A DNA stretch of 64,000 nucleotides from Sphingobacteriales bacterium. GTDB taxonomy: Bacteria; Bacteroidota; Bacteroidia; Chitinophagales; Chitinophagaceae. Within the stretch, counting starts at the first letter, position 1. Each line of letters starts with the position of its first letter. The notes under the pieces were generated by a model. That model ran no database searches and was not told the DNA's origin. It worked only from the letters and a program-made list of their open reading frames with translations. Below are positions 39,398-50,862 of the stretch, piece by piece. The DNA lies in assembly GCA_016192105.1 (NCBI GenBank), contig JACPUV010000042.1:22320-86319 (forward strand). Reading direction: 5' to 3'. The translations under genes were made by a program, and so were the position numbers.

Positions 39398-39781
39398 ATG
39401 AACATTTACGTAGGAAACCTCAGTTGGAACCTGAAAGATCAGGATTTATCTAACCTTTTTGCAACACATGGCGAAGTATCTTCTGCCAAGATTGTTACCG
39501 ACAAATTCACCAACCGCAGCAAAGGTTTTGGATTTGTTGAAATGCCGAATGATGACCAGGCCCAGGCCGCTATTGCAGCGCTGAACGGCACGGAAGTCGA
39601 TGGCCGTAATATTGTGGTAAACGAAAGCCGTCCGAAACCTGAAGGCAGCGGCGGCGGCGGATTCAAGAAAAGAAGCTTTGGCAATGGTGGCGGCGGCTAC
39701 AAAGGTGGCAGCGGCGGCGGATTCAAAAAAGGCGGTGGCGGATTCAACCGTGACCGTGGCGGATACAGCAACGATTATTAA
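39398..39781 (+). CDS. RRM RNA-binding protein with Gly-rich tail
   Basis: MNIYVGNLSWNLKDQDLSNLF, KGFGFVEMPN, GGGFKKRSFGNGGGGYKGGSGGG. Confidence 0.93.
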   Translation: MNIYVGNLSWNLKDQDLSNLFATHGEVSSAKIVTDKFTNRSKGFGFVEMPNDDQAQAAIAALNGTEVDGRNIVVNESRPKPEGSGGGGFKKRSFGNGGGGYKGGSGGGFKKGGGGFNRDRGGYSNDY

Positions 39782-39804
39782 AAAATCAGCCTTTGAATAA
39801 ATTG

Positions 39805-39836
39805 AAAGTCTGGTCGTTTGACCGGACTTTTTTTTA
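39805..39836 (+). terminator. Intrinsic terminator after the RRM gene
   Basis: AAGTCTGGTCgtttGACCGGACTTTTTTTT. Confidence 0.85.
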
Positions 39837-40072
39837 TTTATACGGGCGGACCGTTTGAAGGAGTTGTTTTTTCCGGGCAGTTCCGCAACGGGTCATTCCG
39901 AGAAACCGTTCTGTACCTTATCAGGTTGGACAGCCTCGTTGAGGCTGTCGCTGAGATGCGATCTCGGCATAACCGATCAAAAATTTGTTTACTCATTGAA
40001 CACTTCGGACAACGGGAGTATAACCCTAATACAGTTACATAAAACTATTTACACAAAGAACTAAATACATCC

Positions 40073-40420
40073 TTACTTTTTCTTTAGCTCATCAATTCTA
40101 AATACGATTAAACCTGTACTATCATACTCATTGATAATAACGTCGCCTTCGCGAGTGTTAAGAGGTCTTTTGGCAATAATTTTATAGATTTTTCCGGTCT
40201 TGAAAAAGATCGGATCGGGCACTGAATAAAAGTCTGGGCAATTTACTAAACCAATAAATGTGAGACTACTGTTTACCTCTTTGAGCTTCATTCCTATCCA
40301 CACAGAGTGTATTCCGCAACTTGCTCTCTCATTTGCAAATTCTAACAATATACAATCCCCATTAATTTGTTCTCCTGCTTTCCTTGATGCACAAGAAAAT
40401 AACATGAGAGTGCTAATCAA
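40073..40420 (-). CDS. Small putative lipoprotein
   Basis: MISTLMLFSCASRKAGEQ (lipobox LFSC); no strong family signature. Confidence 0.45.
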   Translation of the reverse strand: MISTLMLFSCASRKAGEQINGDCILLEFANERASCGIHSVWIGMKLKEVNSSLTFIGLVNCPDFYSVPDPIFFKTGKIYKIIAKRPLNTREGDVIINEYDSTGLIVFRIDELKKK

Positions 40421-40626
40421 GATATATAGTTTTATACTCCTTTGTTCGGCAATCTAAATACGGCCCGGAGCGGGCCTGAAGCTGCCTATCCACAGATTCT
40501 GATTTACGGACACGAATGATCCGGCTTACCCGATAGTAATACGCTAATATCAATTTAGCCTGTGCAGCATATGCAGTAGTACATATTACACTATAGCCGC
40601 TGGCAAAAAACAATTGTCAATATGCC

Positions 40627-41349
40627 CTACTCCTTTTTCCGGACCGTCCCCGCACCGGAAATACGCTGATTAACCGTGGCATTCCCTTTATACCGTACAT
40701 CCGCCGCGCCCGATACATCCACATCGAGCTTTACACTGGCAAATACCTCCGCATTGCCGGCCCCGGAAATATCCACGTTCACATTTTCCGCCATCAGGTC
40801 AAAACATTTTATATCCGTACTGCCGGAACCATCCACCCGGAGATTCCTGGTCTCTCCTTTCAGTGTTACCGACCCCGCTCCACTGACGGAAACCTCCACA
40901 TCGGGGGCATTGATCTCTAATTTAGTATCGCAGGCACCGCTGAGACTGACTTTCAGGTTCCCCGGGCTTGTTATTTTGTTTTCACTGATAATATCACAGG
41001 CACCTGAAGCATTGAAACGGGATAAATCCGGTCCGCCGACATAGACCCGTATGGAACGGGTCGGGCGCAGGTTGACCCCGCTCCGGGGATGGATTTCCAG
41101 CATATTCCCATCCGTACCCACTTCCACATATTGCTGCAGGTTTTCATCGGCTTCCACTCTTACCGACCGCACAGAATCCTGCCGGACATAAATATCAATG
41201 GCCCCGCTCACCCGGACCCCGTTGAAAGCATCCACAGTTCTGCTCTCCGTCTTAATATTTCCATTTCCGCGGACCTTACGGCCAAAAAAATCCCGGCAGG
41301 AACCCAGGACCATCACGCATGCCAAAAGAAAAACAACTGTACGTTTCAT
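40627..41349 (-). CDS. DUF2807 (GIN domain) putative auto-transporter adhesin head lipoprotein
   Basis: [13 protein letters not shown] lipobox; [16 protein letters not shown], repeated SGAxxxxxxG pattern. Confidence 0.85.
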   Translation of the reverse strand: MKRTVVFLLACVMVLGSCRDFFGRKVRGNGNIKTESRTVDAFNGVRVSGAIDIYVRQDSVRSVRVEADENLQQYVEVGTDGNMLEIHPRSGVNLRPTRSIRVYVGGPDLSRFNASGACDIISENKITSPGNLKVSLSGACDTKLEINAPDVEVSVSGAGSVTLKGETRNLRVDGSGSTDIKCFDLMAENVNVDISGAGNAEVFASVKLDVDVSGAADVRYKGNATVNQRISGAGTVRKKE

Positions 41350-41511
41350 AAAAATCTGATTTTTTCCGATACCGAATATACTACCCTTTTACAGGTTTTC
41401 CCTCCCTTTGACGCCGGGGGTACTACCTGCGTTACAGCTTCCCTGTTTTTCCCTCAGTCTCCCCCTCCTTCCGGGGCCGGCCAGCCCGGTTTTCTTTACC
41501 TTCGCAGCACT

Positions 41512-43047
41512 ATGACAGAAAAGATACTCATCCTGGATTATGGATCACAGTACACCCAACTGATCGCCCGGGCCGTCCGGGAAGCCCATGTGTACTGCGA
41601 GATCATTCCTTATCACCAATCCGTTGTGTTTGAACCCGGCCTGAAAGGAATCATTCTTTCCGGTTCCCCCTTCTCTGTCAACGAAGAAAAAGCGCCGGAT
41701 ACGGATATACTGGAACTGGTCAGGAAAGTGCCGGTACTGGGTATTTGTTACGGGGCCCAGCTGACCGCTAAGCGCTTTGGCGGCCTGGTGGCCAAAAGTG
41801 ATAAAAGGGAGTACGGCCGGGCGATACTGCAACAGAAAAAAGAAGACCCCCTTTTCCGGGAGGTCTCCCCCCTCAGCCAGGTCTGGATGAGCCACAGTGA
41901 TACGATCAAACAATTGCCGGAGGGTTTCGAATTATTAGCTGATACGGAAAGTATCCCGGTAGCGGCTTTCCGGAAAACGGGAAATGAAACAAACCCACTG
42001 TATGGGGTGCAGTTTCACCCTGAAGTTTACCATTCTACAGAAGGGAAAAAAATATTGCGCAACTTTTTAGTGCAGACCTGCGGATGCAGCCAGGACTGGA
42101 CGCCGGCGCATTTTATCACCGATACCGTAAAGGCGCTGCAGCAGCAAATCGGCAACCGGAAAGTGATCATGGCCCTGAGCGGTGGGGTGGATTCCACCGT
42201 CGCAGCCACGCTGATTCATAAAGCCATCGGCGACCGGCTCTCGGGAATTTTCGTGGACAACGGTGTATTAAGGAAAGATGAATTTGAATCTGTTTTGGAG
42301 ACCTACGGACGCCTGGGACTGAATGTAAAAGGCATTGATGCCAAAGAACATTTCTATACCAAACTGGCCGGCAAAACGGATCCCGAGGAAAAAAGAAAAA
42401 TCATCGGCAGCCTGTTCATTGATATCTTCCAGGAAGAAGCGAAAAAAGTGGAGGGTGTCGGGCTGCTGGGACAGGGAACGATTTACCCGGATGTAATTGA
42501 AAGTATGTCCGTACACGGCCCCTCTGTTACGATAAAGTCGCACCATAATGTGGGCGGACTCCCGGATCACCTGCACCTGGAACTGGTGGAACCGCTGCGT
42601 TCCCTGTTCAAGGATGAGGTCCGCAAAGTGGGTCGTGAACTGGGAATCCCGGCCGAAATGATTGACCGCCACCCCTTCCCCGGCCCGGGTTTGGCGATCC
42701 GGATCCTGGGCGAGATCACGGAAGAAAAGGTACGGTTATTGCAACAGGCCGACCAGCTTTATATAAAGGCACTGAAAGATAACAATCTCTATGCAACGGT
42801 ATGGCAGGCCGGCGCTATCTTACTCCCGGTTAAAAGTGTGGGTGTAATGGGTGATGAACGGACTTACGAATATACCGTGGCGTTAAGGGCGGTAACCAGT
42901 GTGGATGGCATGACGGCTGACTGGGCGCACCTGCCTTACGGGTTCCTGGCCAATGTGTCGAACGAGATCATCAATAACGTGCGGGGCATCAACCGGGTGG
43001 TCTATGATATCAGTAGTAAGCCCCCGGCCACAATCGAATGGGAATAA
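41512..43047 (+). CDS. guaA: GMP synthase (glutamine-hydrolysing)
   Basis: [75 protein letters not shown]. Confidence 0.97.
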   Translation: MTEKILILDYGSQYTQLIARAVREAHVYCEIIPYHQSVVFEPGLKGIILSGSPFSVNEEKAPDTDILELVRKVPVLGICYGAQLTAKRFGGLVAKSDKREYGRAILQQKKEDPLFREVSPLSQVWMSHSDTIKQLPEGFELLADTESIPVAAFRKTGNETNPLYGVQFHPEVYHSTEGKKILRNFLVQTCGCSQDWTPAHFITDTVKALQQQIGNRKVIMALSGGVDSTVAATLIHKAIGDRLSGIFVDNGVLRKDEFESVLETYGRLGLNVKGIDAKEHFYTKLAGKTDPEEKRKIIGSLFIDIFQEEAKKVEGVGLLGQGTIYPDVIESMSVHGPSVTIKSHHNVGGLPDHLHLELVEPLRSLFKDEVRKVGRELGIPAEMIDRHPFPGPGLAIRILGEITEEKVRLLQQADQLYIKALKDNNLYATVWQAGAILLPVKSVGVMGDERTYEYTVALRAVTSVDGMTADWAHLPYGFLANVSNEIINNVRGINRVVYDISSKPPATIEWE

Positions 43048-43068
43048 CTGAATGAATAAAACAGAAAT

Positions 43069-44244
43069 ATGAGGATTCGTCTTTTAGTGCTGATCACCCT
43101 GTCCTTCCTGGCCCATACAACCAGGGCGCAGGAGCCGGCACCCGCTTTTAAGATTGCCATTTTCGCCCCCCTGTTCCTGGATTCAGCATTTGATGACCAG
43201 TCTGAATACCGTTACGCCAAAAATGTCTTTCCCAAATTCATCAACCCGGGTCTTGAATTTTATGAAGGCGCCCAACTGGCACTGGATTCATTAAACAAGG
43301 AAAAAATAAACCTGGAAGTTCATGTGTTTGATACGCGGTCTGACAAAGAGAGTATCCAGCAGCAACTCTCCGGCCCTGCTGCCCGGAATGCCAGCCTGCT
43401 GATCGCCTACTGCAGCTCCGCAGAGGTGAAAATATTTGCAGATGCCGGGCTCCGGAATAATATCCCGGTGATCAATGTGAACCTGCCCAATGACGGCGGC
43501 GTTACCGGGAATCCCTTTTTTGTGATGCTGAACCCCACCCTCAAGACCCAGTGTGAAGGTATTTACCGTCATATCCAGAAATATTATGCACTTAACCGGC
43601 TGATTGTATTCCGGAAAAAAGGGATGCTGGAAGACCGGATCCGTTCCTATTTTGAGGAGTATGGGAAAAATACAGCCGGGGTTCCGCTCAAACTGACCTT
43701 TGTTGATCTGACGGATAGTTTCACCCTTAACCAACTGACACCTTACCTGGATACCACCCGTCAATCCTTATGTGTGGCCGGCAGCCTGGATGAAAATTTT
43801 GGCAAACGACTGGCTTCCCAGCTGGCTTCCCTTAAAAAACAAAATTACAAAGCCGCGGTTATGGGTATGCCCACCTGGGATGCCATAAAGGATTTTACCA
43901 AACCGGACTATAGGGACCTTGAAATTATTTACAGTACGCCTTTTTACAGTCCCCGGACCGATAAGGTAAGTCTCAGCATCACCAATACCTTTAACACGAA
44001 GATGTTTGCCCGTCCCAGCGATATGGTCATGAGGGGCTATGAAACCGTATGGCGTTTTGTAAAACTGTTGCTCCTGTATAAAAACGACCTGGCTTCCAAC
44101 CTGACCCGGAAAGAGTTTAACCTGTTCAGGGATATTGATATCCAGCCCGTGCTGAATAAACAAACCATGACCCTCGATTATTTTGAAAATAAAAAACTGT
44201 ATTTCCTGAAATGGCAGGATGGCCTGATCAAATCAGTTAATTAA
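43069..44244 (+). CDS. Periplasmic-binding-protein type 1 fold protein
   Basis: Signal peptide; FKIAIFAPLFLDSAF, FYEGAQLALDSLNKEKINLEVHVFDT. Confidence 0.7.
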   Translation: MRIRLLVLITLSFLAHTTRAQEPAPAFKIAIFAPLFLDSAFDDQSEYRYAKNVFPKFINPGLEFYEGAQLALDSLNKEKINLEVHVFDTRSDKESIQQQLSGPAARNASLLIAYCSSAEVKIFADAGLRNNIPVINVNLPNDGGVTGNPFFVMLNPTLKTQCEGIYRHIQKYYALNRLIVFRKKGMLEDRIRSYFEEYGKNTAGVPLKLTFVDLTDSFTLNQLTPYLDTTRQSLCVAGSLDENFGKRLASQLASLKKQNYKAAVMGMPTWDAIKDFTKPDYRDLEIIYSTPFYSPRTDKVSLSITNTFNTKMFARPSDMVMRGYETVWRFVKLLLLYKNDLASNLTRKEFNLFRDIDIQPVLNKQTMTLDYFENKKLYFLKWQDGLIKSVN

Positions 44245-44290
44245 ACTGAAATATCAGCCCCCGGCCTTTTCATACAATCACCTGCCTGCA

Positions 44291-46756
44291 GTGCCGCCTT
44301 CAACAGGATATACAACCGTATTCAATTGGCTTGAAACAAAAAGGTTCAGGCCCTTTTTATTCCAGCAAGAAACCTGGCGTCATATAGGAGCAGGAGAAAG
44401 CGGGCTGGTCAATGCCCCCACCGGCTGCGGCAAGACCTATTCGGTTTTCCTGGGCTGCCTGATCCGTTATATCAACCTTAACCCGGATTGTTATAAAAGG
44501 AAAAAGGATGCGGGTTTGCAAATGGTCTGGATCACCCCTTTACGGGCGCTGGCCAAAGATATCGGCCGTGCGATGGAAGAAGTAGTACAGGAATTGGATA
44601 TTCCCTGGAAAATTGGTATTCGTAACGGAGATACCCCGGTAGCGGAAAGAGCCCGGCAAAAAAAGAATATGCCGGAGATCCTGATCATCACCCCCGAAAG
44701 CCTGCACCTGTTACTGGCACAGAAAGGGTATCCCTCCCTTTTTCAATCCCTTTCCCTGATCGCCGTGGATGAATGGCACGAACTGCTGGGCAGTAAACGA
44801 GGGGTACAGGTGGAACTCGCCATTTCACGCCTGGTGAACAGCAGAGAAAATAAAAAGGATCCGCCCCCCATGGTATGGGGCATATCCGCCACCATCGGGA
44901 ACCTGGAAGAAGCCCGCGACGTGCTGCTTTCCCCCCTGAAAAAAAAAGGGGTGATCGTAAAAGCGGAGCTGCAAAAACAAATAGCCATTGAATCCATTTT
45001 TCCGGATGAAATAGAAAAATATCCCTGGGCCGGTCACCTGGGTATCCGGCTGGCGCATAAGATTATCCCGATCATACAAAACAGCGGGACCACACTTATT
45101 TTCATCAATACAAGGGGAATGAGTGAGACCTGGTATCAGACCCTGCTGGATCTTTGCCCGGACCTCGCGGGTACCATCGCCCTGCACCACGGTTCCATCG
45201 ATATGGAACTCCGCAACTGGATTGAAGACAACCTGCATTCCGGCAACCTGAAAGCCGTGGTCTGTACCGCCAGCCTGGACCTGGGGGTGGATTTCAGACC
45301 CGTGGAGACCGTTATACAGGTTGGCTCTCCCAAGGGAGTCGCCCGTTTTCTTCAAAGAGCCGGCCGAAGTGGTCATCATCCCGGCGCCGTCAGTAAAATC
45401 TATTTCCTTCCCACCCATTCACTTGAACTGATGGAAGCAGCTGCCCTGAAATCGGCCATTGAAGAAAAGATGATCGAGAGCCGGGTTCCGTTCACACTTT
45501 GCTACGATGTTTTGCTGCAATACCTGAATACCCTGGCCATATCGGAAGGGTTTACAACGGATCAGCTTTATGCGGAAGTCATATCCACGCATTGTTACCG
45601 TTCGCTGTCCCCGGAAGAGTGGACACAGCTCATCCATTTTATTACCGAAGGCGGGCAGGCTATGCACCAGTATGATGATTTTAAAAAAGTGGAAGTTGAG
45701 AACGGGCTGTATAAAATTAACAGCCGCAGGATCGCCATGCGGCACCGCCTGCATATCGGGACCATTGTAAGTGATGCCATGCTGAAAGTCAAATTCATCA
45801 GTGGTGGCTATATTGGGGTCATCGAGGAATATTTTATTTCCCGGCTGGCTCCCGGTGATGTATTCACCCTGGCCGGCAGGAACCTGGAATTTGTCCTGAT
45901 CAAAGACATGACGGTACTGGTCCGTAAATCCACCCGGAAGAAATCGATCGTACCCAGTTGGAATGGCGGACGCATGCCGCTCAGCGCCAACCTCGGGAAA
46001 AAACTGAGGGCCACCCTGAACCGGATGCACAATGGCAACAGTGAAGGCATGGTTGAATTAAAAGCCCTGGAACCTCTTTTTGAACTGCAGGCGCTTCATT
46101 CTCATGTACCCGCTGAAAATGAATTGCTGATCGAACAGATTGAGACAAAAGACGGGCATCATCTGTTTGTCTATCCGTTTGAAGGCCGGTTGGTGCATGA
46201 AGCGATGGCAGCGATACTGGCCTGGCGCATCAGCCGGATCCGGCCTATCACATTTTCATTCGCCATGAATGATTACGGGTTTGAGTTGCTGAGTGACCAG
46301 CCCATCCCGGTTGATGACACGAATGTGTATGAATTATTTTCAACGGAAAATTTACTGACCGATATCCAGCGCAGTGTCAACAGCACGGAAATGGCCCGTC
46401 GTAAGTTCAGGGATGTGGCGGTGATCGGGGGACTTATTTTCCAGGGGATGCCGGGTGAAAAAAAGAAAGCCCGTCACCTGCAGTCTTCCGCCTCCCTGCT
46501 GTTTAATGTATTCAGCGAGTATGACCCGGGCAACCTGCTGCTCCGCCAGTGCTACCAGGAAGTGCTCGATCAGCAAATGGAAGAAGCCCGTTTGCGGGAT
46601 ATGCTGCAGCGTATTCAGCAATCCCGTATTGTGATCACATTTCCCCGGCAACTGACGCCATTTTGCTTCCCAATTAAAGTGGATAGTATGCGGGAAGACC
46701 TGTCTTCGGAGAAACTGGAAGACCGGGTCAGAAAAATGCAGCAGCAACTGGAATAG
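44291..46756 (+). CDS. Lhr-like DEXH-box helicase (ligase-associated DNA damage response type)
   Basis: APTGCGKTYSVFLG (Walker A), AVDEWHELLGSKRGVQVEL (DEWH), LDLGVDFRPVETVIQVGSPKGVARFLQRAGRSGH. Confidence 0.92.
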   Translation: MPPSTGYTTVFNWLETKRFRPFLFQQETWRHIGAGESGLVNAPTGCGKTYSVFLGCLIRYINLNPDCYKRKKDAGLQMVWITPLRALAKDIGRAMEEVVQELDIPWKIGIRNGDTPVAERARQKKNMPEILIITPESLHLLLAQKGYPSLFQSLSLIAVDEWHELLGSKRGVQVELAISRLVNSRENKKDPPPMVWGISATIGNLEEARDVLLSPLKKKGVIVKAELQKQIAIESIFPDEIEKYPWAGHLGIRLAHKIIPIIQNSGTTLIFINTRGMSETWYQTLLDLCPDLAGTIALHHGSIDMELRNWIEDNLHSGNLKAVVCTASLDLGVDFRPVETVIQVGSPKGVARFLQRAGRSGHHPGAVSKIYFLPTHSLELMEAAALKSAIEEKMIESRVPFTLCYDVLLQYLNTLAISEGFTTDQLYAEVISTHCYRSLSPEEWTQLIHFITEGGQAMHQYDDFKKVEVENGLYKINSRRIAMRHRLHIGTIVSDAMLKVKFISGGYIGVIEEYFISRLAPGDVFTLAGRNLEFVLIKDMTVLVRKSTRKKSIVPSWNGGRMPLSANLGKKLRATLNRMHNGNSEGMVELKALEPLFELQALHSHVPAENELLIEQIETKDGHHLFVYPFEGRLVHEAMAAILAWRISRIRPITFSFAMNDYGFELLSDQPIPVDDTNVYELFSTENLLTDIQRSVNSTEMARRKFRDVAVIGGLIFQGMPGEKKKARHLQSSASLLFNVFSEYDPGNLLLRQCYQEVLDQQMEEARLRDMLQRIQQSRIVITFPRQLTPFCFPIKVDSMREDLSSEKLEDRVRKMQQQLE

Positions 46757-46793
46757 GATCGCTCAATTTTCAATAGATTTGAACTCCTGGTAA

Positions 46794-47462
46794 ATGAAAA
46801 ATCCGGTCCCGCATATCATTCGTGAGCAGACTTTCTGGGTATCCCCGGAGCGCTGTTTATTGTGGGAGGAGGAAAATACCCTGATCGTGGCTGACCTGCA
46901 CCTGGGTAAGTCAGGGCATTTCCGGAAAGAAGGGATCGGTGTACCGCAGAGTATTTATAAAGCGGATCTCCAGCGGCTGATGGCCCAGCTATATTTATAC
47001 AAGGCAGACCGGCTGATCATTGCCGGTGATTTCACCCATAGCACCGTCAATAAGGAACTGGACCTGTTCTTAAAATGGAGGAAGGATTTTTCCCTCCTGC
47101 AGATTGACCTGGTCAAAGGAAACCATGATATACTGGCAGACAGTTGGTATGAAGCTGCGGGTGTTCATGTCAGTCCCTGGAAACTCCAGGCCGGCCCCTT
47201 TCTTTTCTTACACGACCTGAAAGCCACGGCGGGTCTGTCCGAAGAAGAAAGAAAATCCTATCTCTTTACCGGTCATATGCACCCGGCCATCTCACTGAAA
47301 GGAAAAGGAAGGCAATCGCTTCGCTTCCCCTGTTTCTATTTTACAAAAGAATATGCGGTATTACCGGCTTTCAGCCGTTTTACCGGAGGGTATAAAGTAC
47401 AACCGGCAAAAGATGAGCAGGTATATGCATTGGTGGAAGACGGTCTGCTGCTGCTCCCCTAA
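46794..47462 (+). CDS. pdeM: Ligase-associated DNA damage response endonuclease PdeM-like metallophosphoesterase
   Basis: LIVADLHLGKSGHFRKEGI, IIAGDFTHS, VKGNHDI, FTGHMHPAI; adjacent to helicase. Confidence 0.88.
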   Translation: MKNPVPHIIREQTFWVSPERCLLWEEENTLIVADLHLGKSGHFRKEGIGVPQSIYKADLQRLMAQLYLYKADRLIIAGDFTHSTVNKELDLFLKWRKDFSLLQIDLVKGNHDILADSWYEAAGVHVSPWKLQAGPFLFLHDLKATAGLSEEERKSYLFTGHMHPAISLKGKGRQSLRFPCFYFTKEYAVLPAFSRFTGGYKVQPAKDEQVYALVEDGLLLLP

Positions 47463-49912
47463 GGTTTCCTGCGCAGCTGATTATAATCGAGGAAATAAAT
47501 AAAGCGGACGGTCACTTCATTCCCGTGCCGGAGGTCAAATGTTTTTCCGAGGTTCCGTACATAGTTGTTCCGCCCGGAATTGAGCACAACCTGTTCATCA
47601 TTGCCCAGCCAGTTCTTGTACCCGAGAATCAGCCGGCTTCCCAAACGGAAATCCCAGGTCAGGAACGCATCCACATTGAATACATTAAAGTTTTCATCCT
47701 GGTTGTTGATGAAAGGACGGTCCAGCAGGTAGCCTTTGCTGTCCACATTATGAAAACTCGTATAGCTGACCTTATTCCAGTAGTGCCTGGCCCGCAGGGT
47801 AAGATTAAGCCGGTAGGCAAAATTGTAGATGCCGGAAAGCACCGTTGTGAAATCCCGGTTGGCCCGGAAACCAACAATCGGCTCTCCATTGTTTTCCCGC
47901 ATAAATGCATAACCCAGCTGGTTATCTTCGAAGTGAGAACCGGTCTGCAGGTCAAGCGAGAACCGGTTGCCAAAACGGTACCGGAGTCCCAGGGAAATCC
48001 CGCTGAAGGTATTCCGGAATTCCGGCGCCAGGGCATAGATCAAATCAAAGCTGACATAGGTTTTCTTCCGGCTATCGGTACTTCCTACCAGTTCAAATGA
48101 ATAGTTGGCGGGGTACCGGAGCGGACGATTATCTGTACGCAGTTCAAAATAGTTGCGTTCCCAGCCGGCTATAATCCCGGATATAAAGGTAAGGTCCCAG
48201 AAATTTTTGAATAACCAGAAGCCGCGGGCCTCTATATCCAGCCGGCTGTATGCATAAGGCTGGTAGAGGTATTGAAGCCGGGATGTGAGGGTATAACTGT
48301 AATCAATAAAACTGCGGGTAGGTTTGAATTTTCTATAGGAAACACTTCCCCGGTAACTGACCTCATTGGCTGCCTGCAGAATTCCAAGATCATTAGGATC
48401 GTAGTTTTTTGATTCAATATTTCCCAGCAGGTAGTATTGCCAGTTGCCGCTTACTTTCCCGTATTTGAGGGTACTGTTATAGCCGTCATACGAATAAGGC
48501 GCCCAGATCTTACTGTAGCGGGCCGTCCCCTGGAGGGCATACAGGTTCCGTTTATCATACAAAGAAAAATCCACGGCAGTTACATTCGCATCCCGGGCAG
48601 CCCCGTTGCGCATTACATTGGTATTGGTGAAGGTCAGGGAAGAGCGGCCCCTGAATGCCTGGTCCAGCACGATAATATTGTAATTCGCCAGTGGCTCCGT
48701 TTCAATGGAGGTATCCCGGCCGGTGGTCCGGTTACGCAATACCGCTTTCGCCGGGGCGGTCACGGCATTAAAGATGCCAATTCCCAGTTTGTTCCGGGTC
48801 CGGCCGGAAAATTTCACCGCATTGTACAACTGAGTGCTCATGGGGTTTTTCAGCACTTCCAGGTTGGGATCTGATTCGGCCAGGCTCAATATTGAATAAT
48901 ATCCCCCCGGCAGCGCCCCCACCCTTCTTGAATAAAAAAGCTTTGCCTTGTTAAAGATCTCTGTGCCTTCTGTAAAGAACTGCCGGTTCTCCTGGAACTG
49001 CACTTCATAAGGCGTCAGGTTATTCACCACATTATCGGAAATAACCTGGCCAAAATCAGGTACCAGGGTGGCATCGAGGGTAAAACTTTCATTTATCCCG
49101 TATTTAAGATCCATTCCGCCGTTGCGCAGCCATTCATTGAGGTGGCTGTTGCCTACAGGCGAGGAGCGGAAACCGGTTGTGATATAAGGCGAGAAACTGA
49201 GTCGCAGCGGAGGTTCAATGTTCTGAATACCGCGAAGTTCACCAAACTGGTTGACAAATCCGTTTACCTGCGGATTAACCGGACGCCAGAAAGCAGTTTC
49301 ATTATCCCGCCGGATAAAGCGGAGCAATTGCAATCCCCAGTCCTGTACTTCTTTTTTGGAAAAGCGCAGGGATACATAGGGTATCCGCATCTCGGCAATC
49401 CATCCATCGGGCCGGAAGCTGACCCTGCTTTCCCAAACGGCATCCCAGGTTTTATCGCCATAGCTGCCAAATTCGCCGGAATAGCTGGTAGAAACCCGGG
49501 CATCTGATTGCACATTGGCGGTGGTTACCAGGAACTGAAATCCGTTTTGCTTATCGTTATAGGTATCAAAAAAAACAGAGAAATAATCCACATCCTTTAA
49601 CTGTTCTCCGTCCCGGGCCGTAAATTGTTTACGGATCAGGGCCGGGTCATCAAAAAGATAAGCGCCTACATAAATGGCGTCATTATCGTACAGGATCCTT
49701 ACCTCGGTCTTTCGCGAACCGGGCAACCCAAAGGCCGGGGAATTCTGAATAAAATCGGTTAAGACCGGTGCCTCTTTCCAGGCAGCATCATCCAGCGCCC
49801 CGTCGATCCGGAGGGCAAGCGATGTCTTTACAGCCTGGGTTGTTTTAACCTGTGCAACCGATTGAAAACAAAGGAGTAAAAGAAATATGCAGGTATAATT
49901 TTTTTGCCTCAT
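47459..49912 (-). CDS. DUF5916 / CBM9-like N-terminal domain outer-membrane protein
   Basis: LRIDGALDDAAWKEAPVLTDFIQNSP, DAIYVGAYLFD; beta-barrel-like remainder. Confidence 0.85.
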   Translation of the reverse strand: MRQKNYTCIFLLLLCFQSVAQVKTTQAVKTSLALRIDGALDDAAWKEAPVLTDFIQNSPAFGLPGSRKTEVRILYDNDAIYVGAYLFDDPALIRKQFTARDGEQLKDVDYFSVFFDTYNDKQNGFQFLVTTANVQSDARVSTSYSGEFGSYGDKTWDAVWESRVSFRPDGWIAEMRIPYVSLRFSKKEVQDWGLQLLRFIRRDNETAFWRPVNPQVNGFVNQFGELRGIQNIEPPLRLSFSPYITTGFRSSPVGNSHLNEWLRNGGMDLKYGINESFTLDATLVPDFGQVISDNVVNNLTPYEVQFQENRQFFTEGTEIFNKAKLFYSRRVGALPGGYYSILSLAESDPNLEVLKNPMSTQLYNAVKFSGRTRNKLGIGIFNAVTAPAKAVLRNRTTGRDTSIETEPLANYNIIVLDQAFRGRSSLTFTNTNVMRNGAARDANVTAVDFSLYDKRNLYALQGTARYSKIWAPYSYDGYNSTLKYGKVSGNWQYYLLGNIESKNYDPNDLGILQAANEVSYRGSVSYRKFKPTRSFIDYSYTLTSRLQYLYQPYAYSRLDIEARGFWLFKNFWDLTFISGIIAGWERNYFELRTDNRPLRYPANYSFELVGSTDSRKKTYVSFDLIYALAPEFRNTFSGISLGLRYRFGNRFSLDLQTGSHFEDNQLGYAFMRENNGEPIVGFRANRDFTTVLSGIYNFAYRLNLTLRARHYWNKVSYTSFHNVDSKGYLLDRPFINNQDENFNVFNVDAFLTWDFRLGSRLILGYKNWLGNDEQVVLNSGRNNYVRNLGKTFDLRHGNEVTVRFIYFLDYNQLRRKP

Positions 49913-50006
49913 CAGCAGGTAACCTTCTACAAATATAATGACAAAACAGCAGGATCAAAGGCTGCCCCGCAAAGAGAAAAAACCCCAATAACTGACTGGT
50001 TGGTAC

Positions 50007-50756
50007 TCAGTTAATACGTTTCTTCAGGGAAGTTACCTGTTGCTGAAGATCGGAGACCACGTTGGCCAGCTGGTTCATATCCCAGCGGTTCTGGGTACTG
50101 GTTCTTGAAATAACCACCTGTGCCTGCCACATTTCCAATACTTCTTCCGCGTTCACGGTATAGGGATGGAAGGTAGGGTTATCACTTACAAGGGTAAGTT
50201 TATTCTTGTACCGGTTGTGCTTCTGCACCCGCTTATAGACGATTCCCTCATTCCGGGAAATAACGATACAGGCCGAATTGTTTTTTACTTCTTCCAGGTT
50301 TTCTACTTTTTCCCCCACAATAACGGAACCACTGGGAGTCGGCAGCATGGAATCGCCAATGATCTCAAAAGCCCGGTAATTACCGCCGGTGAGCATGGGA
50401 AGTGTAAACGTGTTTAATTCATCAATGAATTCAGGATCCGCGTAACCAGCCAGGTAACCAGCCGCTGCCTTAACGGGTACAAACTGGATCTCTGATTTGC
50501 CGGATGACATTTTCATCGCCCTTCGCTTTGCCAGGTAATTCGCCTTGTTATCACTCAGGTCTTTCCGTAAAATTTCATCCAGGGTTAACTTGAACATATC
50601 ACAAACAGCTTCGAGGACATCTATCCTCGGCTCCGCCCGCTCTTCTTCGTAAGCCCCGAGCAGGGAACGCTTGATATGCAGTTTGTTTGCAAACTCCTCC
50701 TGCGTCCAGCCACGCAGCTTACGGAGGTATTTCAGGTTTTGATTGGAGACCGCCAT
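50007..50756 (-). CDS. XRE-family regulator with S24/LexA-like peptidase domain
   Basis: HTH LRKLRGWTQEEFANKLHIKRSLLGAYEEERAEP; IIGDSMLPTPSGSVIVG; VYKRV. Confidence 0.88.
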   Translation of the reverse strand: MAVSNQNLKYLRKLRGWTQEEFANKLHIKRSLLGAYEEERAEPRIDVLEAVCDMFKLTLDEILRKDLSDNKANYLAKRRAMKMSSGKSEIQFVPVKAAAGYLAGYADPEFIDELNTFTLPMLTGGNYRAFEIIGDSMLPTPSGSVIVGEKVENLEEVKNNSACIVISRNEGIVYKRVQKHNRYKNKLTLVSDNPTFHPYTVNAEEVLEMWQAQVVISRTSTQNRWDMNQLANVVSDLQQQVTSLKKRIN

Positions 50757-50862
50757 GGTTTCTAATTTATTTAGCTGCAAAATACTAATTATTTTAGATT
50801 TTCCAAATCCTTTCTTCCGGCCGGCTTGGTGAACCCGGAAAAAACAAGGATTTTTGCCGGGT

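Noticed and set aside
39818-40064. Small ORFs after the RRM gene
   Set aside because: Start inside a terminator T-run, no homology signature; likely non-coding.
41089-41511. N-terminal extension of the guaA ORF (652 aa)
   Set aside because: The extension is antisense to the DUF2807 gene and non-homologous in appearance; true start is ATG 41512 ([13 protein letters not shown]).
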